Positions 8,142-15,493 of a DNA stretch of 47,962 bases are shown piece by piece. The notes below the pieces were generated by a model. It did not search any database, was not told where the DNA came from, and saw nothing but the letters and a program-made list of their open reading frames with translations. The position numbers and the translations under genes were made by a program. This stretch comes from Armatimonadota bacterium (GTDB lineage: Bacteria > Armatimonadota > JAAZEB01): contig JAAZEB010000042.1 in NCBI GenBank assembly GCA_012512505.1, forward strand, positions 1 to 47,962, in the 5' to 3' direction. Each line of letters opens with the position of its first letter. The first letter of the stretch is position 1.

Positions 8142-9767
8142 ATGGAATCTACAGTGAGGGCGCGCTGGCCCGCCGACTGGGCCTGGCTGGCCCCGGCCGT
8201 GGTGACGGGTGTGGGTCTTGGCCTGCTCTTCTGGCCCCTTGCCTCCGCGTTCGCGATCTCGCGTGAGGCCGACGAGGGACTGGCGTTCTTCGCACCGCTG
8301 GTGGCGGCCGCCCTGGTATGGATCCGCCGCGATACCCTCCGGGAGACGCCGGCCGCGGGAGACGCCCGGGGGTGGTGGCTGATCGGGCTGGGGTGCTTGA
8401 TCGCCATCGCGGCGCACCGGGTGGGCTCGCGCTTTCCCCTGGCCGTTGCCCTACCGCTGGTGCTGGCCGGGATGGTGTGGTATCTACGCGGGCGGGCCTG
8501 GCTTGGGCAGCTCTGGTTTCCCCTGCTGATACTGGCGGCGATCACACCGCTCCCCAGTCCGCTGGTGAAGGCGATCGCCTTCCCCTTGCAGGCGATCATC
8601 GCCCGCCTGGCTGCCATCGTGCTGGAGGTGGTGGGCTTGCCGGTGCAGCGTGAGGGGGTCATGCTGGTGGTGGCCGGCCATCCGTTGCAGGTGGCTGAGG
8701 GGTGCTCCGGCTGGCGGGGGTTGTCTGCCGCGTTCTGGCTGTCGCTCATCTTCGTCTACTGGCAGCACCCAAGCCGCTGGTGGCAGTCGCTGTGGGTATT
8801 GCCGCTGCTGCTGCCGCTAGCGATGGTGGCGAACCTAGCGCGGGTAGTTACAGTGGGCATCCTCACCGCGCACGGGCAGGCCTGGGCCGTTCAGGCGCCC
8901 TGGCACGAGCTGATCGGCATTGCCTACTTCGTGCCCTCGGTGTGGCTGGTGCTGCAGGTGGCCGGCCCCGAGGAGACACCGGGCGCTGACACCGCCCCCG
9001 ATGACCCAACCCTCGATTCGGCTGGCGAGCAAGCCCCCACCGAGGCGGGTGCCACCCCTGCGTCAGGCAGCGCCTCGGCGGCCGCTCCCGATGCCCCTGC
9101 CGCAGTGCCGGCCCCAACGGCTGATGGACCGACGCCCCCACCAGCGGGCTTGCAGCCGGTGCGGCGGGAGTCGCTATGGCGCCTGGCGGTAGCGTGCTGC
9201 CTGCTGGGCGGGGTCGCAACCATCTGCACCCTCCAGGCGAACCAGCCGCAGGGCCCCACACGGCTTCCCGACCTGCCGCCGCGGCTCGGCGAATGGCAGC
9301 GCGACCGGACCAAACCGCAGGCGGCAATGCTTGCCGGGGGGTGGCAGGAAGACGCCACCTACCGCAACGCCGCGGGCGAAGTAGTGTGGGTCTTCTGGCA
9401 ACTGCCTGTGACTAAGCACGGGCAGCCGTTCCGGATGGTCAACCTCTGGCTGAAACGGGCGTATGAGCTTATCGGCGAGCGGCAGCAGTGGATCGAGACG
9501 CGCTACCGCCGGACCCCCGTGCGGGTAGCCACCCTCGTCAAAGGGCGAGAGCGGGCGATTGCCGCGGTGACGCACCTGCACCCCCGGCGCGCGACCGTCT
9601 CCGACCTGGGGGCGCGCCTCTGGCTGCTGGAGGAGCGCCTGCTGCGAGGGCGCGTCCGGCCGTGGGTCACCGTCTCGGTAACGGCCGGCGATGCTGCCAC
9701 CGCCCTTGCGGTAGAGCGGCTCCTGATCGAGCACACTGAGGATTGGCTTCGTGAGGGCCAGCGGTAG
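8142..9767 (+). CDS. Exosortase fused to an EpsI-family domain
   Basis: Residues 1-275 form an eight-helix exosortase carrying the catalytic triad expected of this cysteine protease family: Cys188 in AEGCSGWRGL, Arg234 in ANLARVV and His255 in PWHELIG. A proline/alanine/acid-rich linker (about 278-345) leads to another membrane segment (LWRLAVACCLLGGVATICTL). An extracytoplasmic EpsI-type domain follows (about 380-541, with PRLGEWQ near its start). Exosortases recognise C-terminal PEP-CTERM signals, cleave them and pass the protein on for surface attachment; EpsI domains accompany them in exopolysaccharide loci. The ribosome-binding site is GGAGG 9 nt before the ATG. The PEP-CTERM gene directly downstream is the obvious substrate. 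EpsI is often a separate gene, so the fusion is noteworthy but not unique. Confidence 0.92.
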   Translation: MESTVRARWPADWAWLAPAVVTGVGLGLLFWPLASAFAISREADEGLAFFAPLVAAALVWIRRDTLRETPAAGDARGWWLIGLGCLIAIAAHRVGSRFPLAVALPLVLAGMVWYLRGRAWLGQLWFPLLILAAITPLPSPLVKAIAFPLQAIIARLAAIVLEVVGLPVQREGVMLVVAGHPLQVAEGCSGWRGLSAAFWLSLIFVYWQHPSRWWQSLWVLPLLLPLAMVANLARVVTVGILTAHGQAWAVQAPWHELIGIAYFVPSVWLVLQVAGPEETPGADTAPDDPTLDSAGEQAPTEAGATPASGSASAAAPDAPAAVPAPTADGPTPPPAGLQPVRRESLWRLAVACCLLGGVATICTLQANQPQGPTRLPDLPPRLGEWQRDRTKPQAAMLAGGWQEDATYRNAAGEVVWVFWQLPVTKHGQPFRMVNLWLKRAYELIGERQQWIETRYRRTPVRVATLVKGRERAIAAVTHLHPRRATVSDLGARLWLLEERLLRGRVRPWVTVSVTAGDAATALAVERLLIEHTEDWLREGQR

Positions 9768-9973
9768 ACCGCGTGCGCCGAAGTGCGGCACGCAAGTGCA
9801 GAAAATCACGACAGCGCCGGTTGTGGCGTCATCTCTATGGCGGGTTGCTGTTCTGATTTGCTTTCACCCGGGAGTGGGCACCGGGCGCCCAACTCCGCTG
9901 CGTCGGCAGGCCGATTGGCCTGTGACGACCGGGTAAGGGGCCGCAGTACGCACGGCGCTGTGGCCAGGAGAGA

Positions 9974-9991
9974 GGCCCGCGGAAGCGGGCC
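9974..9991 (+). promoter_or_regulatory. Leader hairpin just upstream of the PEP-CTERM gene
   Basis: GGCCCGC (9974-9980), loop GGAA (a GNRA tetraloop) and GCGGGCC (9985-9991) form a perfect 7-bp stem ending 3 nt before the GGGAGG ribosome-binding site. Likely roles are transcript stability or translation control. Confidence 0.5.
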
Positions 9992-10005
9992 AGAGGGAGG
10001 TTACT

Positions 10006-10782
10006 GTGCAATTCTGGCAGAGAGCTGGTTGGCAGGGGGTGTCGCTGGCGGCACTGTTGTGGATTAGTGCCGCGACGGCAACAGCGGCACCGAACTGGAG
10101 CCAGGTCTGGGATGGCTCTCAGATTGTGCAGGTGCAGGTCTCACCATTCTTCGTAGGTACCGACTATGCGAGCGCCAGCCAGGTCGGGCTCAAATGGACG
10201 CTGACCGGTTTTCAGTGGGGGGGCGTGCAGTACGCACCGCTCGACAGCAGCGGCACCAACCTGGCGGTAGTGACGGACTCGAAGCTGTTTGGCTTCATGG
10301 TCTACGACCCGGTTCCGGGGGAAGCGCTAGGAACTCCCGCGCTCGAGAGCTCCACCGACTGGAAGTCACACTCCGATGGCAACGTGTTCTTCGGGTGGAA
10401 GAAGAAAGGGGACAACTATATCGTGCCGCCGGTGCCAGACGGGGATAAGAATCTCCCCTGGTTCGAGGCTGTCTTCTCCAAGGACGACTTCGAGACGGCG
10501 TATGGGAAATACGACCCGGATCTGGAGGCGTGGCTGCTCAATGGGAACGAGAAGCAGGTCGCGTTCCACCTCGCCTGGGACAGCCCCGATCTGTCGGGTA
10601 TCACCAATGACCCTGATGCCGCAAACGGTGATTTCACGAGCTGCTGGATCAAGCCCAGTTTTGGGCAGAGCCAGCCGCCGCCAAAGCCGCCGGCTGGCAC
10701 GCCGGAGCCCGCTACGCTCCTGCTGCTAGGTTTGGGCGTGCCGGCGATCGCCGCCCGCCGCCGGCGGAAGGGGGCCAAGTAA
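10006..10782 (+). CDS. PEP-CTERM sorting-signal protein, probable exosortase substrate
   Basis: The 258-residue protein starts at GTG 10006 with GGGAGG 5 nt upstream. It has a signal peptide (WQGVSLAALLWISAATATAA, about residues 9-28). The mature domain has no family I recognise and is rich in Asp, Trp and Gly, suggesting a beta-sandwich surface domain. The C-terminus is a textbook PEP-CTERM signal: a PEP motif at residue 233, the hydrophobic stretch ATLLLLGLGVPAIAA, then RRRRKGAK. A proline-rich spacer (SQPPPKPPAG) precedes it. It is encoded right after the exosortase and ends at a strong bidirectional terminator, so it is probably the dedicated substrate of that enzyme. Its role on the cell surface or in extracellular polymer is unknown. 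Confidence 0.9.
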   Translation: MQFWQRAGWQGVSLAALLWISAATATAAPNWSQVWDGSQIVQVQVSPFFVGTDYASASQVGLKWTLTGFQWGGVQYAPLDSSGTNLAVVTDSKLFGFMVYDPVPGEALGTPALESSTDWKSHSDGNVFFGWKKKGDNYIVPPVPDGDKNLPWFEAVFSKDDFETAYGKYDPDLEAWLLNGNEKQVAFHLAWDSPDLSGITNDPDAANGDFTSCWIKPSFGQSQPPPKPPAGTPEPATLLLLGLGVPAIAARRRRKGAK

Positions 10783-10829
10783 CGACCGAACCCGCCTCTC
10801 TCAGCGGGAGCTACCGCCGTGAAGTCAGC

Positions 10830-10864
10830 AAAAGGGGTCGAGGGCACTGCCCTCGGCCCCTTTT
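10830..10864. terminator. Bidirectional intrinsic terminator between convergent genes
   Basis: AAAAGGGG-t-CGAGGGC-act-GCCCTCG-g-CCCCTTTT gives about 15 paired bases with one internal mismatch, flanked by A4 and T4. It therefore serves both the plus-strand PEP-CTERM gene and the minus-strand protease gene. It is the clearest Rho-independent terminator in the window. Confidence 0.92.
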
Positions 10865-10884
10865 ATCACCGGTCGGCGGCACGC

Positions 10885-12606
10885 TTACCGAGGCACGGCC
10901 ACCTGCTCTGACGACATGACCCGGCCCGAGGAGTCGACCGCATCCACGCGGTAGCGCCTGCCCTCTCCTCGCGGTGGCGCCTTTCGGTCGATGTACCGGC
11001 AGGCCCCACGCCGATCTGGCTGGACCAACGAGGGGCAGACCTGGATCCAGCGGCCCCCAGCCGGTCCGGTTCGCCAGATGCGGTAGCCGACCACGTCCGG
11101 TCCGTCCGCGGCAGACCACTGCAAGCGCACGGTGCCATCGGCCACGCGGGTGGCACGCAGGCCGCGCATGGCAACTGCCAGCGCTCCGGGAGGGGAGGAG
11201 AGATCATCGAGCCAGGCAGTGTCAAGGCCAGCCGCTACTGATCCATCCTTGACGTACTCCCAGCGGTAGGTGTGTGTGCCTGCCGTAACGGCGAAGCGCT
11301 GTGGCGTCGGGCCCCAGGTCTGCTCGCCGTGCCACTGCCCCTTCTCCTCCCCGTCAATCAGGAAGCGCAGGCGATCGCCATTGGGCTGCGAGGAGACACG
11401 GCGGTAGAAGCTCACCTCGCCAGCCATTCCGGTGAGGGTGACCTCCAGCCACGACACCTGGCGGTTCCCGATGGCGCCGGCCCTCACGGAAAAGCGCGGG
11501 CTGTGCGGCTCGGCGTCGGTGACGCTCCAGGGGGCGTCGCCGCCCGTCTGCCAGGCGCACCGCGTCAGATCCCCTGTCTCGAAATCCTCGTCGTAGACTG
11601 CGCCGGGCGCCGCCAACCGGAAGACAGTCACGGCGAAGTGTCGCATGTTCTGGCCGTTGTTGTAGTAGCCACCCCAGGGCATCGTGTGGGACGTGTGGGG
11701 ATTGTAGTCCCAGGTGTCTCGCAAGTAGACGAGATTCCCCGTGTCGCTATAGCCGTAGCCGACCATCGTGTGGCCCTGCACCTGGATCATCACCGGGCGC
11801 CCGGCATCGATCTCGGCCTTGTAGTCGGCGAAGGTGAAGCCCTGGGTGATCTGCGTGTAGACGGGGTTCGGGTAGATGCACTGCGAGAACGCCTCACTCA
11901 CCGTGTAGCCCCGTGAGTTGGCAAAGAGCTTCATGCCGTAACATCCGTCTCGGATTGGGCCCAGGTAGTCGTCCAGCCGCGAGCCATCCGTCGCGATGGC
12001 AAACAGGGTGCTGCCGTCCGCGTTCCCCCGGGCACGCTGGCTGGTGCCCATGAAGTCCGCGCAAGAGTCTGGCGCGTGTTCCACCCGGCCGTACGCCGAG
12101 AACGGATCGACCCCTGTGTTGTTGAAGTCGACCCAGTAGTCGTCGACGTGCCCAGGGGTGGTGCGTCCATCCACACCCTGGTGGCTGGCACTGAGAGGGC
12201 ATTCTCCACACATGACGCTCGCGTATTGGGTGAACCCCCAGGTGCTGTTGGTCTGGGGACAGACGCCGCCGTTGGCCGGACCGGTGTACAGATTGGGGTA
12301 GCCGTTGAGGTCGTAGTAACCCATCATCATCGCCGCCGCGGTGGGCGAGCAGCCGTACGACCAGTAGAACGCCGGCATCGAGGCCAGTATGTTGGTCTCG
12401 GCCGCCGGCGCCATGAACGGCACCCGAACCTCCGGGGCACGGTTAGCCGGTGGGCGTCCGGGGAAGACATAGACGGCTACCTCCTTACCGCCTACAACGA
12501 TCGTGTCTACCTGGTAAGGGTTCTGTGCCAGGGAGCGCGCCGGTAGGCAGGCCAAAAGGCAAGCGACCGGCAGCAGCATACGGGCCAACTTGGTGTAGCG
12601 ATGCAT
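10885..12606 (-). CDS. Secreted C39-like cysteine protease with C-terminal beta domains
   Basis: The 573-residue protein has an N-terminal signal peptide (MLLPVACLLACLPARSLA, about 10-27). A papain-like C39-type domain follows: Cys86 in SYGCSPTAAAMMMGYYD, His279 in VQGHTMVGYGYS and Asp297 in YLRDTWDYNPH form the expected triad. Residues about 340-475 are a beta-sandwich of the kind that begins DEDFETGDL and ends AWLDDL. Residues about 480-573 look like a fibronectin type III module (VRLQWSAADGPDVVGYRIWR). The enzyme presumably acts outside the cytoplasm on peptide or cell-wall protein. It is not near the RiPP exporter and lacks an ABC module, so a role in leader removal is unlikely. No clear ribosome-binding site precedes the ATG, so the start is the weakest point. 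Confidence 0.85.
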   Translation of the reverse strand: MHRYTKLARMLLPVACLLACLPARSLAQNPYQVDTIVVGGKEVAVYVFPGRPPANRAPEVRVPFMAPAAETNILASMPAFYWSYGCSPTAAAMMMGYYDLNGYPNLYTGPANGGVCPQTNSTWGFTQYASVMCGECPLSASHQGVDGRTTPGHVDDYWVDFNNTGVDPFSAYGRVEHAPDSCADFMGTSQRARGNADGSTLFAIATDGSRLDDYLGPIRDGCYGMKLFANSRGYTVSEAFSQCIYPNPVYTQITQGFTFADYKAEIDAGRPVMIQVQGHTMVGYGYSDTGNLVYLRDTWDYNPHTSHTMPWGGYYNNGQNMRHFAVTVFRLAAPGAVYDEDFETGDLTRCAWQTGGDAPWSVTDAEPHSPRFSVRAGAIGNRQVSWLEVTLTGMAGEVSFYRRVSSQPNGDRLRFLIDGEEKGQWHGEQTWGPTPQRFAVTAGTHTYRWEYVKDGSVAAGLDTAWLDDLSSPPGALAVAMRGLRATRVADGTVRLQWSAADGPDVVGYRIWRTGPAGGRWIQVCPSLVQPDRRGACRYIDRKAPPRGEGRRYRVDAVDSSGRVMSSEQVAVPR

Positions 12607-12700
12607 GGTGGGACTCTCAGTGGGTCGCTGCTCGTGCGCAATGCCCGCTACCGAGTGGGGCGGGCAACGCCAGATCTAAGGGTACGCTTCGCCGGTGGGG

Positions 12701-12757
12701 CAACCTGCGGCCGCGGTGGCTGTGGGAAGCCTGCGTCTGGAGCCACGCGGCAGGTTG
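12701..12757. other. Imperfect hairpin upstream of the C39-like protease gene
   Basis: CAACCTGC (12701-12708) pairs with GCAGGTTG (12750-12757), and GTGGC (12716-12720) with GCCAC (12742-12746), with a short CGC/GCG stem between. It lies 95-150 nt upstream of the minus-strand protease start and may be part of its leader. The rest of this 250-nt gap holds no gene that I can see. Confidence 0.4.
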
Positions 12758-12817
12758 GGCAGCAGGCCCGTGTCAACCGGCCATTTCTCACTTCGCCAAC
12801 CGAGGAGGCACTCCTTT

Positions 12818-12840
12818 CCCGTGCCAGTGGTGGGCACGGG
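12818..12840. terminator. Stem-loop after the DegT aminotransferase gene
   Basis: CCCGTGCC and GGCACGGG form a perfect 8-bp stem around a 7-nt loop, 15 nt beyond the stop of the minus-strand aminotransferase. There is no T-run after it. Confidence 0.45.
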
Positions 12841-12854
12841 CGATTGGTGTTTCC

Positions 12855-13916
12855 TTAGCACGTGGCAGCCCAGCGGGCAAGGGTGCCGACGATGTGGTCT
12901 ACCTCCATCGCCGACAGCGCGGGGTAGAGCGGCACGGAGAGGATGGTCTCGTGGATTGCGTCGGCAGCGGGGCAGTCCACGCCCGACAGGTAGTGGTGCA
13001 GCGGTCGGTAGACCGGGCGCTTGGCGTCAATCCCTTGCTCGCGAAACCAGCGCGCGGCCGCCTCCACGTCGCGTACCCGCAGCAGGTAACGGTAGTAGAG
13101 ATGGCCGTCGCGGGGGCCGTGCCAGTCGGCACAGCCTTCCTGACGAAAGCGCTCGGCCAGTGCCCGGCGGCGCGCGACGAAGCCGGGCAGGCGCTGGAGT
13201 TGCTGCCGCCCGATTGCCGCCTGTAGGTCGGTAAGGCGGTAGTTGTGGCGCACCTGGTAGTCATCGCGGTTGTCGTACTCCACCAGATCTCGCGCTCGCG
13301 CCAGGAGGTCCTGGTTGGTGGACACCAGCATTCCCCCCTGCCCGGTGGTGATCACTTTGGTGGCGTAGAAGGAGAAAATGGCGACCGCCCCATAGCTTCC
13401 CACGCGCTGGCCGCGGTAAGTGGCGCCAGCGGCCTGCGCGCAGTCCTCAATCAGCGGCACCTCCAGCGCCGCGAGGCGGTCGAGGTCGGCCGGCAAGCCG
13501 TTCAGGTGTGGCACGAGGAGCGCGCGCGTTTGACGTGTCCGGGCGCGCGCGGCCGCCGCCGGGTCGAGGTTGCCAGTGGCCGGGTCCACATCCACCACCA
13601 CAGGGCAGGCGCCGACGTAGTGGACGGCGTTCAGCACGGCGGCACACACCCAGGATGGGAGAATCACCTCGTCTCCCGGGCCTACCTCCAGGACGCGCAA
13701 GGCCAGGTGCAGCGCGGCCGTGCCAGACTGGACGGCCACGCCGCCGGCCGCCCCCACGAACTGGGAGAGCTCCGCCTCGAACGCGGCCACTTGCTCTCCT
13801 GCCGCCAGCATCCCACTCGCCAGCACGGCAGTGACCTCCGCTGTCTCCTCCACGCCCAGGCACGGCCGGGAATGGGGGATCATCGACCCCGTGCCGGCTG
13901 GTGTGCGCTGCTCCAT
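12855..13916 (-). CDS. DegT/DnrJ/EryC1/StrS-family sugar aminotransferase
   Basis: The 353-residue PLP enzyme has the family landmarks: IPHSRPCLGVEETAEV at the N-terminus, AVQSGTAALHLAL (about 61-73), LIEDCAQAAGATY with Asp158 for the PLP ring nitrogen, and FYATKVITTGQGGML with Lys187 as Schiff-base lysine. These enzymes aminate keto-sugars bound to nucleotides for lipopolysaccharide, capsule or glycoprotein sugars. The frame is open to 14084, but the ATG at 13916 follows AGGAGAGGAAG and matches the family N-terminus. It is downstream of the EEP-family gene on the same strand with a 164-nt gap. The substrate sugar cannot be read from sequence. Confidence 0.92.
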   Translation of the reverse strand: MEQRTPAGTGSMIPHSRPCLGVEETAEVTAVLASGMLAAGEQVAAFEAELSQFVGAAGGVAVQSGTAALHLALRVLEVGPGDEVILPSWVCAAVLNAVHYVGACPVVVDVDPATGNLDPAAAARARTRQTRALLVPHLNGLPADLDRLAALEVPLIEDCAQAAGATYRGQRVGSYGAVAIFSFYATKVITTGQGGMLVSTNQDLLARARDLVEYDNRDDYQVRHNYRLTDLQAAIGRQQLQRLPGFVARRRALAERFRQEGCADWHGPRDGHLYYRYLLRVRDVEAAARWFREQGIDAKRPVYRPLHHYLSGVDCPAADAIHETILSVPLYPALSAMEVDHIVGTLARWAATC

Positions 13917-14080
13917 CTGCCGCTTCCTCTCCTTTCTTTGGTTGTTGCCCTCGCCCTCACCACACCCATCGCCATCACCGGCCCGCCAGCGCTGGTGTCC
14001 GCCAACCGCGGCCGCCCGCAGGGGATGCCAACGGGGCGGTGCCGCATCCAGTCGCCCCGAGGGGATCGCCCCGTCGCTAG

Positions 14081-15100
14081 TCACAGGTCGATCTCGGCGA
14101 CCACCGGCCGATGGTCGGAAGCCCGCAGCCGAGGCACGAAGCAGCGGTGCGCGTGGAGGTCCCGCGTTGCCAGCAGGTAGTCGATCCGCAACAGCGGCAG
14201 GGGCGCCGGGAAGGTGCTGCCCAGCCCCAGGCCCGCTGCGGCGAAGAGATCGCGGTGTTCGATGGTCACCTGCTGGTAGAGGAGCCCACGCGGTGGCGTG
14301 TTCAGGTCACCGGCGATCACGACCGGCGCCGGCAGCCGGCGAGCAACCGCCAGCAGCGCTGCCGCCTGAGTGTTGCGCGTGGTGGTGGTCTGCCGTAGCT
14401 CCTCCAGGGCACAGCGGAAGCCGCGCGCCAACGAGCGGGGATGAGCCGCGGTGCTCAAATGGGTATTCACCAGGGAGAGCCGCCGACCTTTCAGCGAGAC
14501 TTGGGCAGTCAGAAACATGCGCCCGCCGCCATTCGGTACCGACTGCCCATGGTAGGAGAGCACCGGGTAGCGGGTGAAGATGGCCGCTTCCCCATGGCGC
14601 ACGACCTGCCAGCCAGGCAACAGTGCCTGCAGTCGAGGCACCGGGTCGGGCCATGGCCGCAGCGCCCCCGCCTCTTGCAGGCAGACGATGTCCGGGTCGA
14701 TCTGCCGGATGACGGCTGCCACTGGCGCCGCGCCTGCCATCGCGTGGTGGATGTTGTAGGTCATCACGCGCACACGGACGCCTGTTGGCTTTGGCGTAGA
14801 GGGAAGCGGCACGGTGAACCCCATGAGCGCCACCAGCAGGAACGCGCCGGTGGCCAGGGAGATGCCGCCGAGGAGCCAGTCGCGCCGCCGGGCGGCCACT
14901 AGCAGGAGCAAGAGCGTGGGGAGGCCGAAGGCGTGCTGTGGCAGGTAGGTGACCAGGGTAGTGAGCCAGTGGCGCTCGGCGACGAATGCTTCCACCAGCC
15001 AGAGTACCCACACCACGACCGCGTTCGCCGCGGCCAGCCGCCACCACCATGCGCGGCGCTGGCGTGTCCGCCAGGCAGTCCGCTCGTTTCCTGGATGCAT
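14081..15100 (-). CDS. Membrane-anchored endonuclease/exonuclease/phosphatase (EEP) family protein
   Basis: Residues 1-100 carry three hydrophobic segments (AANAVVVWVLWLVEAFV; AFGLPTLLLLLVAA; GAFLLVALMGFTVPL), a membrane topology seen in EEP proteins of polysaccharide loci. Residues about 108-339 are the EEP fold: RVMTYNIHH, IVCLQEAG, SLVNTHLS, VIAGDLNTPPRG, RIDYLLA and ASDHRPVVAEI, together the metal-binding and catalytic set. The family cleaves phosphodiesters in substrates ranging from DNA to phospholipids. With an N-terminal membrane anchor the catalytic domain probably faces the periplasm, but the substrate is open. There is no obvious ribosome-binding site. An aminotransferase follows and a small membrane-protein gene precedes. 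Confidence 0.88.
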   Translation of the reverse strand: MHPGNERTAWRTRQRRAWWWRLAAANAVVVWVLWLVEAFVAERHWLTTLVTYLPQHAFGLPTLLLLLVAARRRDWLLGGISLATGAFLLVALMGFTVPLPSTPKPTGVRVRVMTYNIHHAMAGAAPVAAVIRQIDPDIVCLQEAGALRPWPDPVPRLQALLPGWQVVRHGEAAIFTRYPVLSYHGQSVPNGGGRMFLTAQVSLKGRRLSLVNTHLSTAAHPRSLARGFRCALEELRQTTTTRNTQAAALLAVARRLPAPVVIAGDLNTPPRGLLYQQVTIEHRDLFAAAGLGLGSTFPAPLPLLRIDYLLATRDLHAHRCFVPRLRASDHRPVVAEIDL

Positions 15101-15193
15101 CCGCTGAGTCTATGCCCCGTTTTCGCGCGCGGGCCATTCCTGGCCCGGCGCTGCAGCGGTCGGGTGAAGGGCATGCAGGGGGTTAGAGAGCCG

Positions 15194-15355
15194 CTAGCTC
15201 TGCCAGCGGTGACGCGTTGCCGCGAGGACGAGGTCGGCAGCCAGGACGAGCGCCATGGCCACGACCGCCACCACCGTGTGGAAGACCGCCTGCACCTGCC
15301 CGGCCCACCGCACTCGCAGGCTTTGTTGCTCTTTTGCCAGCAGCCATTCCGACAT
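15194..15355 (-). CDS. Small single-span membrane protein, 53 residues, unknown function
   Basis: From ATG 15355 to TAG 15194 the frame encodes 53 residues. A charged N-terminus (MSEWLLAKEQQSLRVRW) is followed by one hydrophobic helix (about residues 24-46, VFHTVVAVVAMALVLAADLV) and a short basic tail ending RHRWQS. The start is backed by GGAGGAG 7 nt upstream, among the best ribosome-binding sites in the window, which is the main reason to believe it is translated. I recognise no family. It lies between the secreted giant protein gene (stop 15494) and the EEP gene, all on the minus strand, so it may be co-transcribed with them. Confidence 0.6.
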   Translation of the reverse strand: MSEWLLAKEQQSLRVRWAGQVQAVFHTVVAVVAMALVLAADLVLAATRHRWQS

Positions 15356-15493
15356 GCTCGTGTCTCCTCCGCGGCTTGCGAACCGCCTCTATCCCTCCAT
15401 TCGGCTGCAACCGCCCGCACCTTGAGTGCCCATGCCTCACCCGGCACTGCCCGCCTCTGGTGCCGGCGTTGCGGTCGTGATACCGCTCCCCCG

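Noticed and set aside
9786-9806. Possible sigma-54 (-24/-12) site GGCACG ... TGC upstream of the PEP-CTERM gene
   Set aside because: The spacing between GG and GC is one base short of the strict requirement and the flanking bases do not fit.
10885-12606. Secreted C39-like protease as leader peptidase of the RiPP system
   Set aside because: It is exported, 18 kb away and linked to other domains; the exporter has its own intact C39 domain.
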